From Shewanella benthica (GTDB lineage Bacteria > Pseudomonadota > Gammaproteobacteria > Enterobacterales > Shewanellaceae), in contig JAKVHY010000020.1 of the NCBI GenBank assembly GCA_023284085.1, positions 1 through 64,000 on the forward strand: a stretch of DNA of 64,000 bases, given 5' to 3'. The notes beneath the pieces are model-generated. The model had not been told where the DNA came from. It ran no database searches and was given only the letters and a program-made list of their open reading frames with translations. Numbering within the stretch: position 1 is the stretch's first letter; each line of letters starts with the position of its first letter. The position numbers and the translations under genes are program-made. Shown in pieces: positions 1 to 8,270 of this stretch.

Positions 1-167
1 ATATCCCTATCTTCTTACCGGCTCATTAGCATTTTCATTAGTAGGCCGGACAATACTACTTTAAGACAGCTTGAATCCTACAAATATTTAACCTCAGACA
101 CAATAGGAGATACAAATTAGAACATCTAGGCAACTTGGGCTTAGGCCTAAGTTTTAAGTTCTAAGTG

Positions 168-1118
168 CTAAGTTCTAAGCTTTTGCACCCCAGAGATCAG
201 CAGCAGGGCTAATGCCCCGGCAATCACACCGAAAATAGTATTGAGTAAGCTAGGCGTGAGAAATGATAATACAGGCCCGATAATAGTGAGTTGCCCAGCC
301 AGAGCGGCGGCAGTTTCAATCTGTACACTGATCCAATGCAAGCCATGAGTCAGAATTCCGCCTCCCACCATAAACATAGCTATGGTGCCGACTATGGTCA
401 GTCCGCGCATTAAATAGGGAGCAGCATTAACCAATTTTGCGCCGAACCAACGGCCGCAGCGAGTCAACAGACCTGCCCCTTTTCTCAGGGTCAGATACAA
501 GCCAACATCATCCATCTTGACGATTGCAGCCACCAAGCCGTAAACCCCTATGGTCATCACCAGAGCAATCACAGAAAGCGTCACAACTTGAGTGAGAAAG
601 CTGCTTTCGGCGACGACCCCTAAGGTGATGGCGATGATCTCGGCGGAGAGTACGAAATCGGTACGAATGGCACCTTTCACCTTCTTGGCTTCGTATTCTC
701 TGAGATCATCAATTTGCGGCAGTTCATCGTCCACGTCATGAGCCGCACCGCCTTGGGCTAAAGCGGCGGCTTTTTTCTTGCGTTTCTCATAGGTGTGATG
801 CAGCTTCTCGAAGCCTTCGAAACAGAGAAACAGGCCACCAAACATCAGCAGTGGCGTCACTGCCCAAGGGATAAAAGCGCTGATCAATAGCGCGGCTGGC
901 ACCAGGATGCACTTATTACGCAAGGAGCCCATGGCCACAGCCCAGACGACCGGCAACTCCCTATCGGCACTGACTCCTGAGACTTGTTGGGCATTGAGAG
1001 CTAAATCGTCGCCCAGCACCCCAGCGGTCTTCTTGGCGGCAATTTTACTCATCAAGGCCACATCATCCAAGATGGCGGCAATATCATCCAAAAGCGTTAA
1101 CAGGCTAGCTCCAGCCAT
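168..1118 (-). CDS. DUF808 (YedI-type) inner-membrane protein
   Basis: 316 residues, the usual length for the DUF808/YedI family, whose function is unknown. The N-terminus (MAGASLLTLLDDIAAILDDV) is the family hallmark. It is followed by a membrane segment near residues 70-100, a charged cytoplasmic loop (KKKAAALAQGG to about residue 150), and several further hydrophobic segments from about 155 to the C-terminus. The minus-strand stop codon (168-170) lies inside a short 'TTCTAAG'-type repeat tract. The gene is divergent from rpiA. Family assignment is fairly secure; no biochemical role can be given. Confidence 0.85.
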   Translation of the reverse strand: MAGASLLTLLDDIAAILDDVALMSKIAAKKTAGVLGDDLALNAQQVSGVSADRELPVVWAVAMGSLRNKCILVPAALLISAFIPWAVTPLLMFGGLFLCFEGFEKLHHTYEKRKKKAAALAQGGAAHDVDDELPQIDDLREYEAKKVKGAIRTDFVLSAEIIAITLGVVAESSFLTQVVTLSVIALVMTIGVYGLVAAIVKMDDVGLYLTLRKGAGLLTRCGRWFGAKLVNAAPYLMRGLTIVGTIAMFMVGGGILTHGLHWISVQIETAAALAGQLTIIGPVLSFLTPSLLNTIFGVIAGALALLLISGVQKLRT

Positions 1119-1437
1119 AAATAGTCCTTCCCTTTCCTTTCCTTATCCTAAATGCTTCAAACCCGTGCAGATTTGATACATGCTTGCTTAAGCAGTCAAA
1201 TGCTTAAACCAAACTTAATTTCAAAGGGCTAAAGTTACTCTTTTGCAGTGATTTTTACCACAGGCAAGAGATTAACTTGTCTTAATTTATGCAGCCGTTA
1301 AAAAATGGCCCTAGCCTAGGCTGTAGAAACGAGTTCCTATAATCTTCTCCCTGATTTACAACTGATAACACTATAGTTTCGATAAAGTGCGGGTATACTG
1401 ATAACAGAATTTTTAAAACTCCTTACAGGAAACGACC
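1119..1437. promoter_or_regulatory. Divergent intergenic region between DUF808 gene and rpiA
   Basis: 319 bp between two divergent genes, so it must hold promoters for both. A candidate -10 for rpiA, TATACT, lies at 1394-1399, but no convincing -35 sits 17 bp upstream. An AGGA-containing ribosome-binding site (ACAGGAAACG) precedes the rpiA ATG. Nothing else is recognised. Confidence 0.4.
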
Positions 1438-2094
1438 ATGACACAAGATGAGATGAAGAAAGCCGCTGGTTGGGCTGCGCTACAATACGTTGAAAAAGAT
1501 ACTATTGTTGGCGTCGGCACTGGCTCTACCGTTAATCACTTTATCGATGCTCTCGCGACCATGAAGGCCGATATCGAAGGGGCTGTTTCTAGCTCTGCAG
1601 CGTCTACCGAAAAGATGAAAGCACTGGGTATTCCGGTCTACGATCTCAACTCTGTCAATGAGCTTTCTGTGTATGTCGATGGTGCCGATGAGATCAACGA
1701 ACGCATGGACATGATCAAGGGCGGCGGCGCCGCGCTGACTCGTGAGAAGATCATCGCAGCCGTAGCCGAAAAGTTTATCTGTATCGTTGATAACACTAAG
1801 CAGGTCGATATCTTAGGCGAGTTTCCACTACCAGTAGAAGTGATCCCTATGGCTCGCTCATACGTGGCACGCCAACTGGTTAAGCTAGGCGGCGATCCGG
1901 TTTACCGTGAAGGTTGTCTCACCGACAACGGCAACATCATCTTAGATGTGTACAACATGAAGATCATGAAGCCAAAAGAGCTCGAAGAGCAGATCAATCA
2001 AATCGTCGGCGTAGTGACTAACGGTTTGTTCGCTAACCGCGGTGCGGATGTGTTGTTAGTGGGTACACCAGAGGGTGTTAAAACGGTTAAGTAG
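1438..2094 (+). CDS. rpiA: Ribose-5-phosphate isomerase A
   Basis: 218 residues, matching RpiA, which interconverts ribose-5-phosphate and ribulose-5-phosphate in the non-oxidative pentose phosphate pathway in the cytoplasm. Visible family motifs are [15 protein letters not shown] (phosphate-binding loop, about residues 25-40), VDGADEIN (catalytic Asp region, about 80-88) and [13 protein letters not shown] (about 93-105). The ATG has an AGGA ribosome-binding site. The gene is monocistronic, with a strong terminator starting about 65 bp downstream. In many relatives serA follows; here an accessory island lies downstream instead. Confidence 0.97.
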   Translation: MTQDEMKKAAGWAALQYVEKDTIVGVGTGSTVNHFIDALATMKADIEGAVSSSAASTEKMKALGIPVYDLNSVNELSVYVDGADEINERMDMIKGGGAALTREKIIAAVAEKFICIVDNTKQVDILGEFPLPVEVIPMARSYVARQLVKLGGDPVYREGCLTDNGNIILDVYNMKIMKPKELEEQINQIVGVVTNGLFANRGADVLLVGTPEGVKTVK

Positions 2095-2160
2095 ACCGTT
2101 TTATTGCTTCTCAGAAGTGACTAGGTTTCTAGGTACTAGAGCCTAGGAACTTGTTTAGCT

Positions 2161-2189
2161 AAGCCACTCTTTTAACGGGTGGCTTTTTT
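2161..2189 (+). terminator. Rho-independent terminator of rpiA
   Basis: Inverted repeat AAGCCAC...GTGGCTT with a short AT-rich loop, followed by a T run. It lies about 65 bp after the rpiA stop. Confidence 0.85.
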
Positions 2190-2254
2190 GTGTCTTCATT
2201 TTTGATAAATGGGACTTGAAAGCTTGCTGTACGGCATAGCTTCATTGTTATCTA

Positions 2255-2420
2255 TCGCTTCCCAGCGGGGGTTGTGCAGATACTTCTGTGACACGGCGTG
2301 AATATATCCCTATAGCCTCGGCCGTGACATCTGATGTGAATGGATTCACAAATGCCGTGGTGACATGGATGTCATAGAACGGCCATGTCACGGACGGTCA
2401 CAGCCGCATCTGCACTAGCT
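2255..2420 (+). repeat. Dispersed intergenic repeat (about 140 bp), copy 1
   Basis: Begins CGCTTCCCAGCGGGGGTT and continues through TGTGACACGGCGTGAATAT and GTCACGGACGGTCACAGCC. The same blocks occur in inverse orientation at about 21505-21590, and a fragment occurs at about 63775-63800. This copy carries about 55 bp of extra internal sequence compared with the 21.5 kb copy. No ORF; probably a non-autonomous or REP-like repeat. Confidence 0.75.
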
Positions 2421-2477
2421 GATCTACAAGAAAAGTTAACCTTATTCGCTACAACCTCTTTGTCGGCCAGCGCTGCC

Positions 2478-2808
2478 ATAAACCAAACAGAAAACAGAAC
2501 AAGAACAGAAAGCTAGGGTAAGAAACAGAGTTTTATATTTCAATTGGAAATATGTGATGGAGATGTTGAATTCACTATTGTAAGCAAGAGTAAAAGTAGG
2601 TTAATGTGTGTGCAGTTAGGGAAATGCAGGCTCACTCAACTCTCTTAAATAAGAGGTAGAGAATAGCCATTCAGGGATGAAGATAAGCGAGCACGCCAGT
2701 CACAGTACAAGCAATTGATTTACATCAACATCCCCTCTCCCTCTTTTCGCACTCTTTGTTACGAAAAGGCACTTTTCCAAACCACTGAATTAATTAGATT
2801 TAAGTATG
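2478..2808 (+). repeat. Island cassette repeat, copy 1 (upstream of ABC-3C operon)
   Basis: About 330 bp whose blocks recur at 5816-6056 and 8271-8478. Shared blocks include CATAAACCAAACA, TGTGATGGAGATGTTGAATT, AGTAGGTTAATGTGTGTGCA, CTCTCTTAAATAAGAGGTAG, CCATTCAGGGA and CAAGCAATTGATT. Each copy lies just 5' of a plus-strand accessory cassette. A short ORF at 2715-2912 overlaps the end of this repeat and is not conserved between copies, so I do not call it a gene. Likely roles are a carried promoter/leader or a recombination substrate. Confidence 0.8.
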
Positions 2809-2883
2809 GGGGACACTACAGAAACACGCATTCAGCATACGTGCTTTATGGTAGAATAATAAACAATAACAATCAGTTAATTA

Positions 2884-3168
2884 GTGGAGATGGCTTTGGA
2901 AAACTTTTTTAAAGCAGCCTTAGGAATCGGCGGTCTAGGAACAGTAGGCGCTGCAGTATTTTTTGGGCTGTATAAGCAATGGTTAACACTGGGTATTTTT
3001 TCTCAGCTGTCTGGCGATCAAACATTTTCAATTATGATCATTTTCTTAGTCTTGGTTTTTTTATGTGCAATAGTACTAATTGGTGCTCATGCTTTAAAAG
3101 GGGTTAAGATCAATTCAGCCAAAGCATCAAATAACTCCATTGCTATTATTAATGATAAAAATAAATGA
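2884..3168 (+). CDS. Small two-helix membrane protein, first gene of ABC-3C operon
   Basis: Up to 94 residues, with two hydrophobic segments (about residues 10-28 and 48-70) and a polar C-terminal tail containing NSAKASNNSIAIIND. The start is uncertain: GTG 2884 and ATG 2890 lack a spaced ribosome-binding site, whereas TTG 2896 sits 6 nt after GGAG (2886-2889). The stop overlaps the next start as ATGA, so translation is probably coupled. By position it may be the membrane-acting effector of the operon; this is inference. The tail resembles the N-terminus of the next protein. I know no named family for it. Confidence 0.65.
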   Translation: MEMALENFFKAALGIGGLGTVGAAVFFGLYKQWLTLGIFSQLSGDQTFSIMIIFLVLVFLCAIVLIGAHALKGVKINSAKASNNSIAIINDKNK

Positions 3169-3752
3169 TTAATAGAAACTCCGCAGAATCAAAAGAGAAC
3201 TCTATTGCTGCTATTAATAATGGTGGAAATCAACATATTGATAACAGTACTACAATTCGTTTGGGGGGCTTGGTTAACTTAGCTGAAACGGCAACGGGAT
3301 CTATTGTCTTTGATCCTGTGTCGATGCGAGAAGTCATACTATCAATAGATAGCTCTCTTGATGACATAAATGCTAGCCCAAGTGATTTCAACATCATAGA
3401 TGTAGAAGAAAAAAACAAGTTAAATGGATTAACTCAAGAATTTTATGATGAAGTAGTTTCTATCGACCATGAACCATACTTCCTAGAGCTAGATGTTTTT
3501 CTTAAGCAAAGAGAAAATGAAGATCTTCAAAAGGTAGTTGAAAGCATAGTAGGAAGTCTTAATCGAAAAATTTTGATTAAACGCAGTAAATTCGACTCTT
3601 TTGAAGAGCTTTTAGTATCCATAGAAGAAGCATTATTGGACTCACAATTTCAATCTCTTCGAGGAAAAGAGCATTCGATCAGCTTTTTTCTTTACTACTT
3701 ATATGCCAGTTGCCTTATCGGTAAGAAGACCGACAAGGAGAAATCATGCTAA
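3165..3752 (+). CDS. ABC-3C system protein with C-terminal ABC-3C-type domain
   Basis: 195 residues. The N-terminus (NSAESKENSIAAINNGG) is Asn-rich and resembles the tail of the preceding membrane protein. The rest is an acidic, mainly helical domain ending FFLYYLYASCLIGKK, which resembles the C-terminal domain typical of the effector-linked component of ABC-three-component systems. The ATG lies in an ATGA overlap with the upstream gene, and the 3' end overlaps the downstream start by 7 bp (ATGCTAA). Known theme: in ABC-3C systems such proteins link a variable effector to the ABC ATPase. The match is by pattern, not alignment. Confidence 0.65.
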   Translation: MINRNSAESKENSIAAINNGGNQHIDNSTTIRLGGLVNLAETATGSIVFDPVSMREVILSIDSSLDDINASPSDFNIIDVEEKNKLNGLTQEFYDEVVSIDHEPYFLELDVFLKQRENEDLQKVVESIVGSLNRKILIKRSKFDSFEELLVSIEEALLDSQFQSLRGKEHSISFFLYYLYASCLIGKKTDKEKSC

Positions 3753-3985
3753 CTCCACACAGATTTACGAACCTAAACTATTGTCTGATATATGTGTCGT
3801 CTTTAGTGATTGAATGCTTAGTCTCTAGGGGGGCTACAACTCTTAATGATTTATACAGATACTGCAAAATATCAAGCAATGAAATTAATGAGCAAGATAT
3901 TACCTATGCAGTGAGTTTTTTATATCTTCTAGGTAAGGCGCGATACAGCGTTCATGATGACCTTGTCGAGCTTATTGTAGGATAA
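3746..3985 (+). CDS. ABC-3C system middle component (MC6-like)
   Basis: 79 residues. Features are a hydrophobic helical N-terminal half (NYCLIYVSSLVIECL), then a short winged-helix-like part (TLNDLYRYCK, ITYAVSFLYLLGKARY) and an acidic end (DDLVEL). Size, position directly before a DUF2326-type ATPase and the 'sfLYlLGk' core fit the small 'middle component' class of ABC-three-component systems. It overlaps the previous gene and lies 2 bp from the next. Such subunits are thought to bridge ATPase and effector; no catalytic residues are expected. Confidence 0.7.
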   Translation: MLTPHRFTNLNYCLIYVSSLVIECLVSRGATTLNDLYRYCKISSNEINEQDITYAVSFLYLLGKARYSVHDDLVELIVG

Positions 3986-3987
3986 TT

Positions 3988-5745
3988 ATGTTAAAACTTA
4001 GTCGATTATATTCTAATAATCATGATGTCTTTCCTGATATAATATTCAGAGATGGCTTAAATATTGTGTTCGCCAATGTTTCCAAAAATCAAAAAAACAA
4101 ATCATCACATAGTCTAGGAAAGACAACATTAGTAGATTTGTTAAACTTTACCTTGTTAAAGCAGGTGGACAAAAACTTCTTCCTTAAAAAGAAAATATTT
4201 CATGACTTTACATTCTTTTTGGAGGTTGAATATAAGAAGGGGTTGTATGTAACCATAAAAAGACCAGTTAATGGGAAAATTTGTATACATTCAAACTCAA
4301 GAAGAGAAAAATTTAATTATCTGGAAGACAAAGAGTGGGAGCATCATGCTCTTGGATTAAACCAAGCGAAAGAGTTGTTAAATTCCTTTGTTTCCATTAA
4401 TGGCCTTGCAAAGAGCAATTACACATATCGAAACGGTTTGCGCTATTGCTTGAGGAAGCAAACACAGTACGAAAGTACTTTTAAGGTCAATTCAAGTAGA
4501 GAAGCTGATTCAGCTTGGAAGCCATACTTAGCAGAGGTTCTAGGTATAGATTCACTACTAGTTAAAGAGAAATATTCTGCAAATAAACAAGTCGAATCAA
4601 TAAAAAATGCTATTAAAGAAATTAACTCTTTACCTCAAGAAAGTACTCAAAGTTTAGAAGCTGAAATTGCTCAAATAGAAGCCCATATAATGAGGATGCA
4701 GTCAGAGCTTGATAAGTTTGACTTTAGGAAAGTCGACACTGAAATTAGTAGTGAACTTATTGAAGAGGTTTCTTTACAAGTATCAGATTTTAATAAAAGA
4801 ATATATGAAATTGATCAGCGAATTTATGCCATAAATGAATCTGTTAAGACAGAGTTTTCTTTTGATTTAGATAAAGTTGTGGAGCTATTTGGCGAAGTAA
4901 AAATACATTTCCCAGATCAATTAACTCATTCATATGAAGAACTAATTGCTTTGAACACTCAAATGTCTGTAGGAAGAAAGTCTAGGCTAAAAACTGCTAA
5001 AAAAAGGCTTCTCGAAGACAGAGGAAGTACAGTGCTTAGCTTGGATGCTGCGACTGAAAAACAAAAATATTTAGCAGGGCTTTTATTGCAGAAAGATGCT
5101 TTTTCAAAGTATAAGCTTATGCAATCAAGGCTTAGCAAGGAAGACAGTAGACTTGCTGTACTTAATGAAAGAGTTGAAAAATTAGATCAAGCCTCATCTT
5201 TATCTGATCGACTGAAGACAGCTACAGATACAAAAATTAGTGCTGAAAAATCTCTTGAGAAAGCGACTCGTGTTCGGGATAACATTCAGATGAGGCGTGC
5301 TGTCGAAATCTTCAGCGAATTAGTTGAGCAGGTTCTTTCTATATCTGCTTTCTTTTATACCAAAACTAATACTGAAGGAAATTTAGAGTTCAATATTGGA
5401 CTCAAAGACCAAACTTCTGTTAATGATGGCTTTTCTTATACCAGAACACTATCTGCTATTTTTGATCTAACATTACTATCTATGTATTCGCAAGAGAGTT
5501 TTTATAGATTCAGTTACCATGACGGCTTGCTTGAGAGCTTAGATGATAGGGTTAAATTTAAGCTTATTGATAAAATGAGGTCATTGTCTGAAAGTTTAGG
5601 TTTGCAACTAATTATTAGTGTTTTGGATAGTGATGTTCCAATTCTTGAGTCTGGTGAAAGAGATTATTTTCCTCAAAAGGAGATTATTCGTGAGCTTCAT
5701 GACAATGGAAAATCAGGAAGGCTATTTAAAATGGATGCCTTTTAA
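3988..5745 (+). CDS. DUF2326-type ABC/SMC-like ATPase of an ABC-3C system
   Basis: 585 residues with RecN/SMC-like organisation. The N-terminal ATPase half has a Walker A-like SLGKTTLVDLLNF (Lys45). A long coiled-coil region runs from about residue 200 to 450, with heptad-like KEINSLPQESTQSLEAEIA and a hinge-like middle. The C-terminal ATPase half includes the DUF2326-type FSYHDGLLESLDDR (His511-Asp512), the Walker B-equivalent region. The first glycine of a canonical Walker A is replaced by Ser/His, as in some DUF2326 proteins. The gene is AT-rich compared with the core genes. Known context: ABC-3C ATPases occur in predicted anti-phage or conflict operons. Family confidence is good; biological function is inferred. 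Confidence 0.8.
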   Translation: MLKLSRLYSNNHDVFPDIIFRDGLNIVFANVSKNQKNKSSHSLGKTTLVDLLNFTLLKQVDKNFFLKKKIFHDFTFFLEVEYKKGLYVTIKRPVNGKICIHSNSRREKFNYLEDKEWEHHALGLNQAKELLNSFVSINGLAKSNYTYRNGLRYCLRKQTQYESTFKVNSSREADSAWKPYLAEVLGIDSLLVKEKYSANKQVESIKNAIKEINSLPQESTQSLEAEIAQIEAHIMRMQSELDKFDFRKVDTEISSELIEEVSLQVSDFNKRIYEIDQRIYAINESVKTEFSFDLDKVVELFGEVKIHFPDQLTHSYEELIALNTQMSVGRKSRLKTAKKRLLEDRGSTVLSLDAATEKQKYLAGLLLQKDAFSKYKLMQSRLSKEDSRLAVLNERVEKLDQASSLSDRLKTATDTKISAEKSLEKATRVRDNIQMRRAVEIFSELVEQVLSISAFFYTKTNTEGNLEFNIGLKDQTSVNDGFSYTRTLSAIFDLTLLSMYSQESFYRFSYHDGLLESLDDRVKFKLIDKMRSLSESLGLQLIISVLDSDVPILESGERDYFPQKEIIRELHDNGKSGRLFKMDAF

Positions 5746-5768
5746 ACATTGATAAGATCTAGGATTAA

Positions 5769-5805
5769 CCAATACACCCATGATTAACAATCGTGGGTGT
5801 ATTGG
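5769..5805. repeat. 12-bp perfect stem-loop after ABC-3C operon (element shared with 14.13 kb)
   Basis: CCAATACACCCA (5769-5780) pairs perfectly with TGGGTGTATTGG (5794-5805) around a 13-nt loop containing TGATTAACAA. There is no long T run, so it is not a classic terminator. The same loop and stem core recur, inverted, at 14128-14162. Confidence 0.8.
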
Positions 5806-5815
5806 TAACATACAA

Positions 5816-6056
5816 TTAGAAAAATGTGATGGAGATGTTGAATTCCACGCTCAAAGTAGGTTAATGTGTGTGCAGTTAGGGAAACGCAGGCTCACTCAGC
5901 TCTCTTAAATAAGAGGTAGGGAATAGCCATTCAGGGAAGAAGATAAGCTAGCACATCGAAAGTAGCGCAAGCAATTGATTAAAATCAACCTTCCCCCTCT
6001 TTTCGCAAGAATGCATTCCCCAAAAGCACTCAATCAGTTAGATTTAACTATGGGTG
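5816..6056 (+). repeat. Island cassette repeat, copy 2
   Basis: Matches copy 1 through TGTGATGGAGATGTTGAATT, AGTAGGTTAATGTGTGTGCA, CTCTTAAATAAGAGGTAGGG, CCATTCAGGGA and CAAGCAATTGATT. It continues into a less conserved tail that ends near TTAGATTTAACTATGGGTG. It lies between the ABC-3C operon and the membrane/PG-binding cassette. Confidence 0.8.
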
Positions 6057-6070
6057 TCTTAGTTATTTTT

Positions 6071-6256
6071 ATGAGAGCAGGAGATAAGGTAAAATTAGCA
6101 TCCCGTGTTGGAGTATATAAACCAAACTCTGAAGGAGTCATAGATTCAATACCAAACGAATCAACGGTAAACGTCAGTATAAATAAGGATTCTTTTAGTA
6201 AAAATGTTTCACCACCAAACCTTTACCACCGATATCAAATGAAGAAGTTGAAGTGA
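6071..6256 (+). CDS. Possible small SH3-like protein or decayed ORF
   Basis: About 61 residues from ATG 6071, starting MRAGDKVKLASRVGVYKPN. The 'GDkVkL..rvG.v' pattern resembles small SH3/KOW-like beta-barrel domains. An in-frame upstream extension to 5975 runs into the cassette repeat and is probably not coding. No clear ribosome-binding site was found. It could be a remnant of a longer gene. Low confidence. Confidence 0.3.
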   Translation: MRAGDKVKLASRVGVYKPNSEGVIDSIPNESTVNVSINKDSFSKNVSPPNLYHRYQMKKLK

Positions 6257-6307
6257 CTGGGTGATTTATCAACTAACAATTTGTCAATATGAATAAGGAA
6301 TGAAGTT

Positions 6308-6925
6308 ATGAATGGAGAAGTAGTTAAAGAAGGGTTTATTAAAACTCTACTTAATAAACCTGACTTTCCTTATATCATCACTTTATTACTAGGTCTTATT
6401 GCGTTTGGAGTGACATCAATTATTGATAGCATAACTTCAACTCCTGCAGTTATGGTGGAAGAGGAATATATACAACCATCGAATTGTAAAAAAGGTAGTT
6501 ATAAACTTGTTCTGACCAATTTAACCAGTGGTATCAATTTTAAGGGTTTGATCATTAGTATTGAAAGTACTAATTACGAATTACTTTTCTCAGACCCCAG
6601 AATTAGAGTCTTAGCACCTGGAATGCACCCAAAAGTAATATTATCACCCGACAAAGTGGGTATTACATTGGAGTTTAGAAATTTATTACCCAATGTAGCT
6701 TTCGAAATAAATACAAAAATATCTCTCGATAAAACTGTGAATACAGCTAGTTCAAAATCAATTCCTCATTTTAGGATATATGAATCTTCAAAAGGGATGT
6801 CATTTTATACTCCTGGATTGAAAACATTGTTAATACAGCATGAAATAGGAATATTACTGTTTTTGTGTATCGTATTCCCGTTACTCTGTATCGGGATATG
6901 GATAAAAGTACAGAGGAGTCAATGA
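6308..6925 (+). CDS. Hypothetical membrane-anchored protein, first gene of membrane/PG-binding cassette
   Basis: 205 residues. It has a transmembrane segment near residues 20-40, then a probably periplasmic, beta-rich domain of about 120 residues (VEEEYIQPSNCKKG onward), and a second transmembrane segment near 178-200 followed by a short basic tail (KVQRSQ). The ATG follows AAGGAATGAAGTT, an acceptable ribosome-binding site. The gene ends 1 nt before the next start region, so the two are co-transcribed. I do not recognise the family. It is AT-rich and sits behind the island cassette repeat, which suggests acquisition together with the next gene. Confidence 0.6.
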   Translation: MNGEVVKEGFIKTLLNKPDFPYIITLLLGLIAFGVTSIIDSITSTPAVMVEEEYIQPSNCKKGSYKLVLTNLTSGINFKGLIISIESTNYELLFSDPRIRVLAPGMHPKVILSPDKVGITLEFRNLLPNVAFEINTKISLDKTVNTASSKSIPHFRIYESSKGMSFYTPGLKTLLIQHEIGILLFLCIVFPLLCIGIWIKVQRSQ

Positions 6926-6926
6926 T

Positions 6927-8084
6927 ATGAATTTAGGAAACATTAAATTAGTTTTCCTTGTTGTGTTTTTTTCGGTTTCGATTAGTTTTATAACGAACGC
7001 TAAAGAATCCAATAAAAGTCAAATTCTTGAAATAAAAGTTAGAGGGAAGGAGAGTAATATAGGGGTACAAAGTATTGTAGAAATTAAGTTTGGACAAAAG
7101 ACAGAATTAAACTTAGGGAGTACTGATAAAAGTGGAAATTTGGAATTAGAGAACCCGTCAAAATGTAAGAACAGAACTATTGTTGTTTATCCAAGAAGTC
7201 ATAAGTATGCAGAGTATGAAGAAGATGCAACATGCCAAGAAATTGAAATAGTTAAGCTAAAAAAAATAGATAATACTTGGGTGTCTATGTATCCCATATC
7301 TAGTTATATGAAAACTGCAACGTTAAACCAAAATATATCCACATTCACTGATACCCCAAGTACATCTGCTTTATTATTAATGGGGGTTTCTGAACAACTA
7401 AGAGATTACAACGCTTTGTTAAGTGGTAAAGCATATAGAATATCAATACTTGATACGGCACATACTCTTGGATACAAAGGTACTATTTTTCAGGATAGGA
7501 AAAATACAATACTTACTCAAAAATTCTTAGGTTTTATCAAATCATATCAAAATAATGAGAATTTACTTCTGAGCGGTGAATTAGATATTGCAACATTAGA
7601 ACATATTGCTGGGCATGGATTACGACCTTTTGAAAAAGCTATTATATCAAAAGAAGACTTAAACAAAATTAAAAATAATTCATTCAAAATTGTGAACACA
7701 ATACCTTTGGATAAACTAAATTTAGCTAACCATTTAGCAACTAATATAATCGCTGAAATTACAGCAAAAGAAGAATTAGGGGTCCCAGAGATAAAATTAA
7801 TTAAAGGTTATTATAGTTTATCGGTATCTAATGAAGCTAATGACCCCTTTTCACAATCTGTTATCGATTTGCGTTTCTATAACTCTTTAAAAGTTATTAT
7901 GTTGGAACAAGGCTCCGGAGCTAACAAATCACTAGAAGAATTTATAGCTTTTGACCCTACTCAATCAAAAATTGTATTAACTAAAGATGGAAAAAAGGTG
8001 GTTGAGAGCTTTCAAGAAATCAAAAATATACACGTAGATGGCATCATTGGACCAGAAACATTAAAAGCGGCAACAAATCAATAA
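6927..8084 (+). CDS. Secreted protein with two peptidoglycan_binding_1-like motifs
   Basis: 385 residues. The N-terminus has a hydrophobic signal sequence (LVFLVVFFSVSISFITNA, about residues 9-26), so the protein is probably exported. An early domain (about 30-110) looks like a beta-sandwich. Around residues 190-225 the sequence QKFLGFIKSYQNNE, then LSGELDIATLEHI, resembles a peptidoglycan_binding_1 repeat. The C-terminus has VDGIIGPETLKAA, the classic hallmark of the same fold. No catalytic hydrolase motif is visible. With the upstream two-TM protein it could form an envelope-located module; its role is unknown. The start follows a GAGG ribosome-binding site in the upstream gene's end. Confidence 0.6.
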   Translation: MNLGNIKLVFLVVFFSVSISFITNAKESNKSQILEIKVRGKESNIGVQSIVEIKFGQKTELNLGSTDKSGNLELENPSKCKNRTIVVYPRSHKYAEYEEDATCQEIEIVKLKKIDNTWVSMYPISSYMKTATLNQNISTFTDTPSTSALLLMGVSEQLRDYNALLSGKAYRISILDTAHTLGYKGTIFQDRKNTILTQKFLGFIKSYQNNENLLLSGELDIATLEHIAGHGLRPFEKAIISKEDLNKIKNNSFKIVNTIPLDKLNLANHLATNIIAEITAKEELGVPEIKLIKGYYSLSVSNEANDPFSQSVIDLRFYNSLKVIMLEQGSGANKSLEEFIAFDPTQSKIVLTKDGKKVVESFQEIKNIHVDGIIGPETLKAATNQ

Positions 8085-8270
8085 CTAAGCAGTGAAGACA
8101 TGGATAAAGAAACAAAAGATAGGACAGCCATATATTTTGCTATGTCCAAGCGCGGCAGTAATAAATGTGAGCGGACTTCCCTGCTCTTCTCTAGACAATA
8201 GCTAGACATTTTATCACTACACAATTCATAGTAACTTAAAAGCAGAAAGAAGCAGCCTGCGCCGCCGTAA
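8085..8270. repeat. Remnant of RAYT-element left end after PG-binding cassette
   Basis: AAAAGATAGGACAGCCATAT near 8113-8132 matches the motif AAAAGACAGGACAGCCATAT found at the start of each RAYT copy (10668, 10864) and, in variant form, at about 12029. It is probably a transposon scar. No ORF is credible here. Confidence 0.5.

Noticed and set aside
1..167. Possible end of a gene at the left window edge
   Set aside because: No open frame of note and no recognisable protein sequence; only repeat-like TTCTAAG units at 150-180.
907..1176. Plus-strand ORF over the DUF808 gene
   Set aside because: It lies opposite a well-supported gene and has no family-like features; a shadow frame.
2715..2912. 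Short ORF (65 codons) ahead of the ABC-3C operon
   Set aside because: It overlaps the end of the cassette repeat and the first real gene, has no ribosome-binding site, and is not preserved in the other repeat copies.
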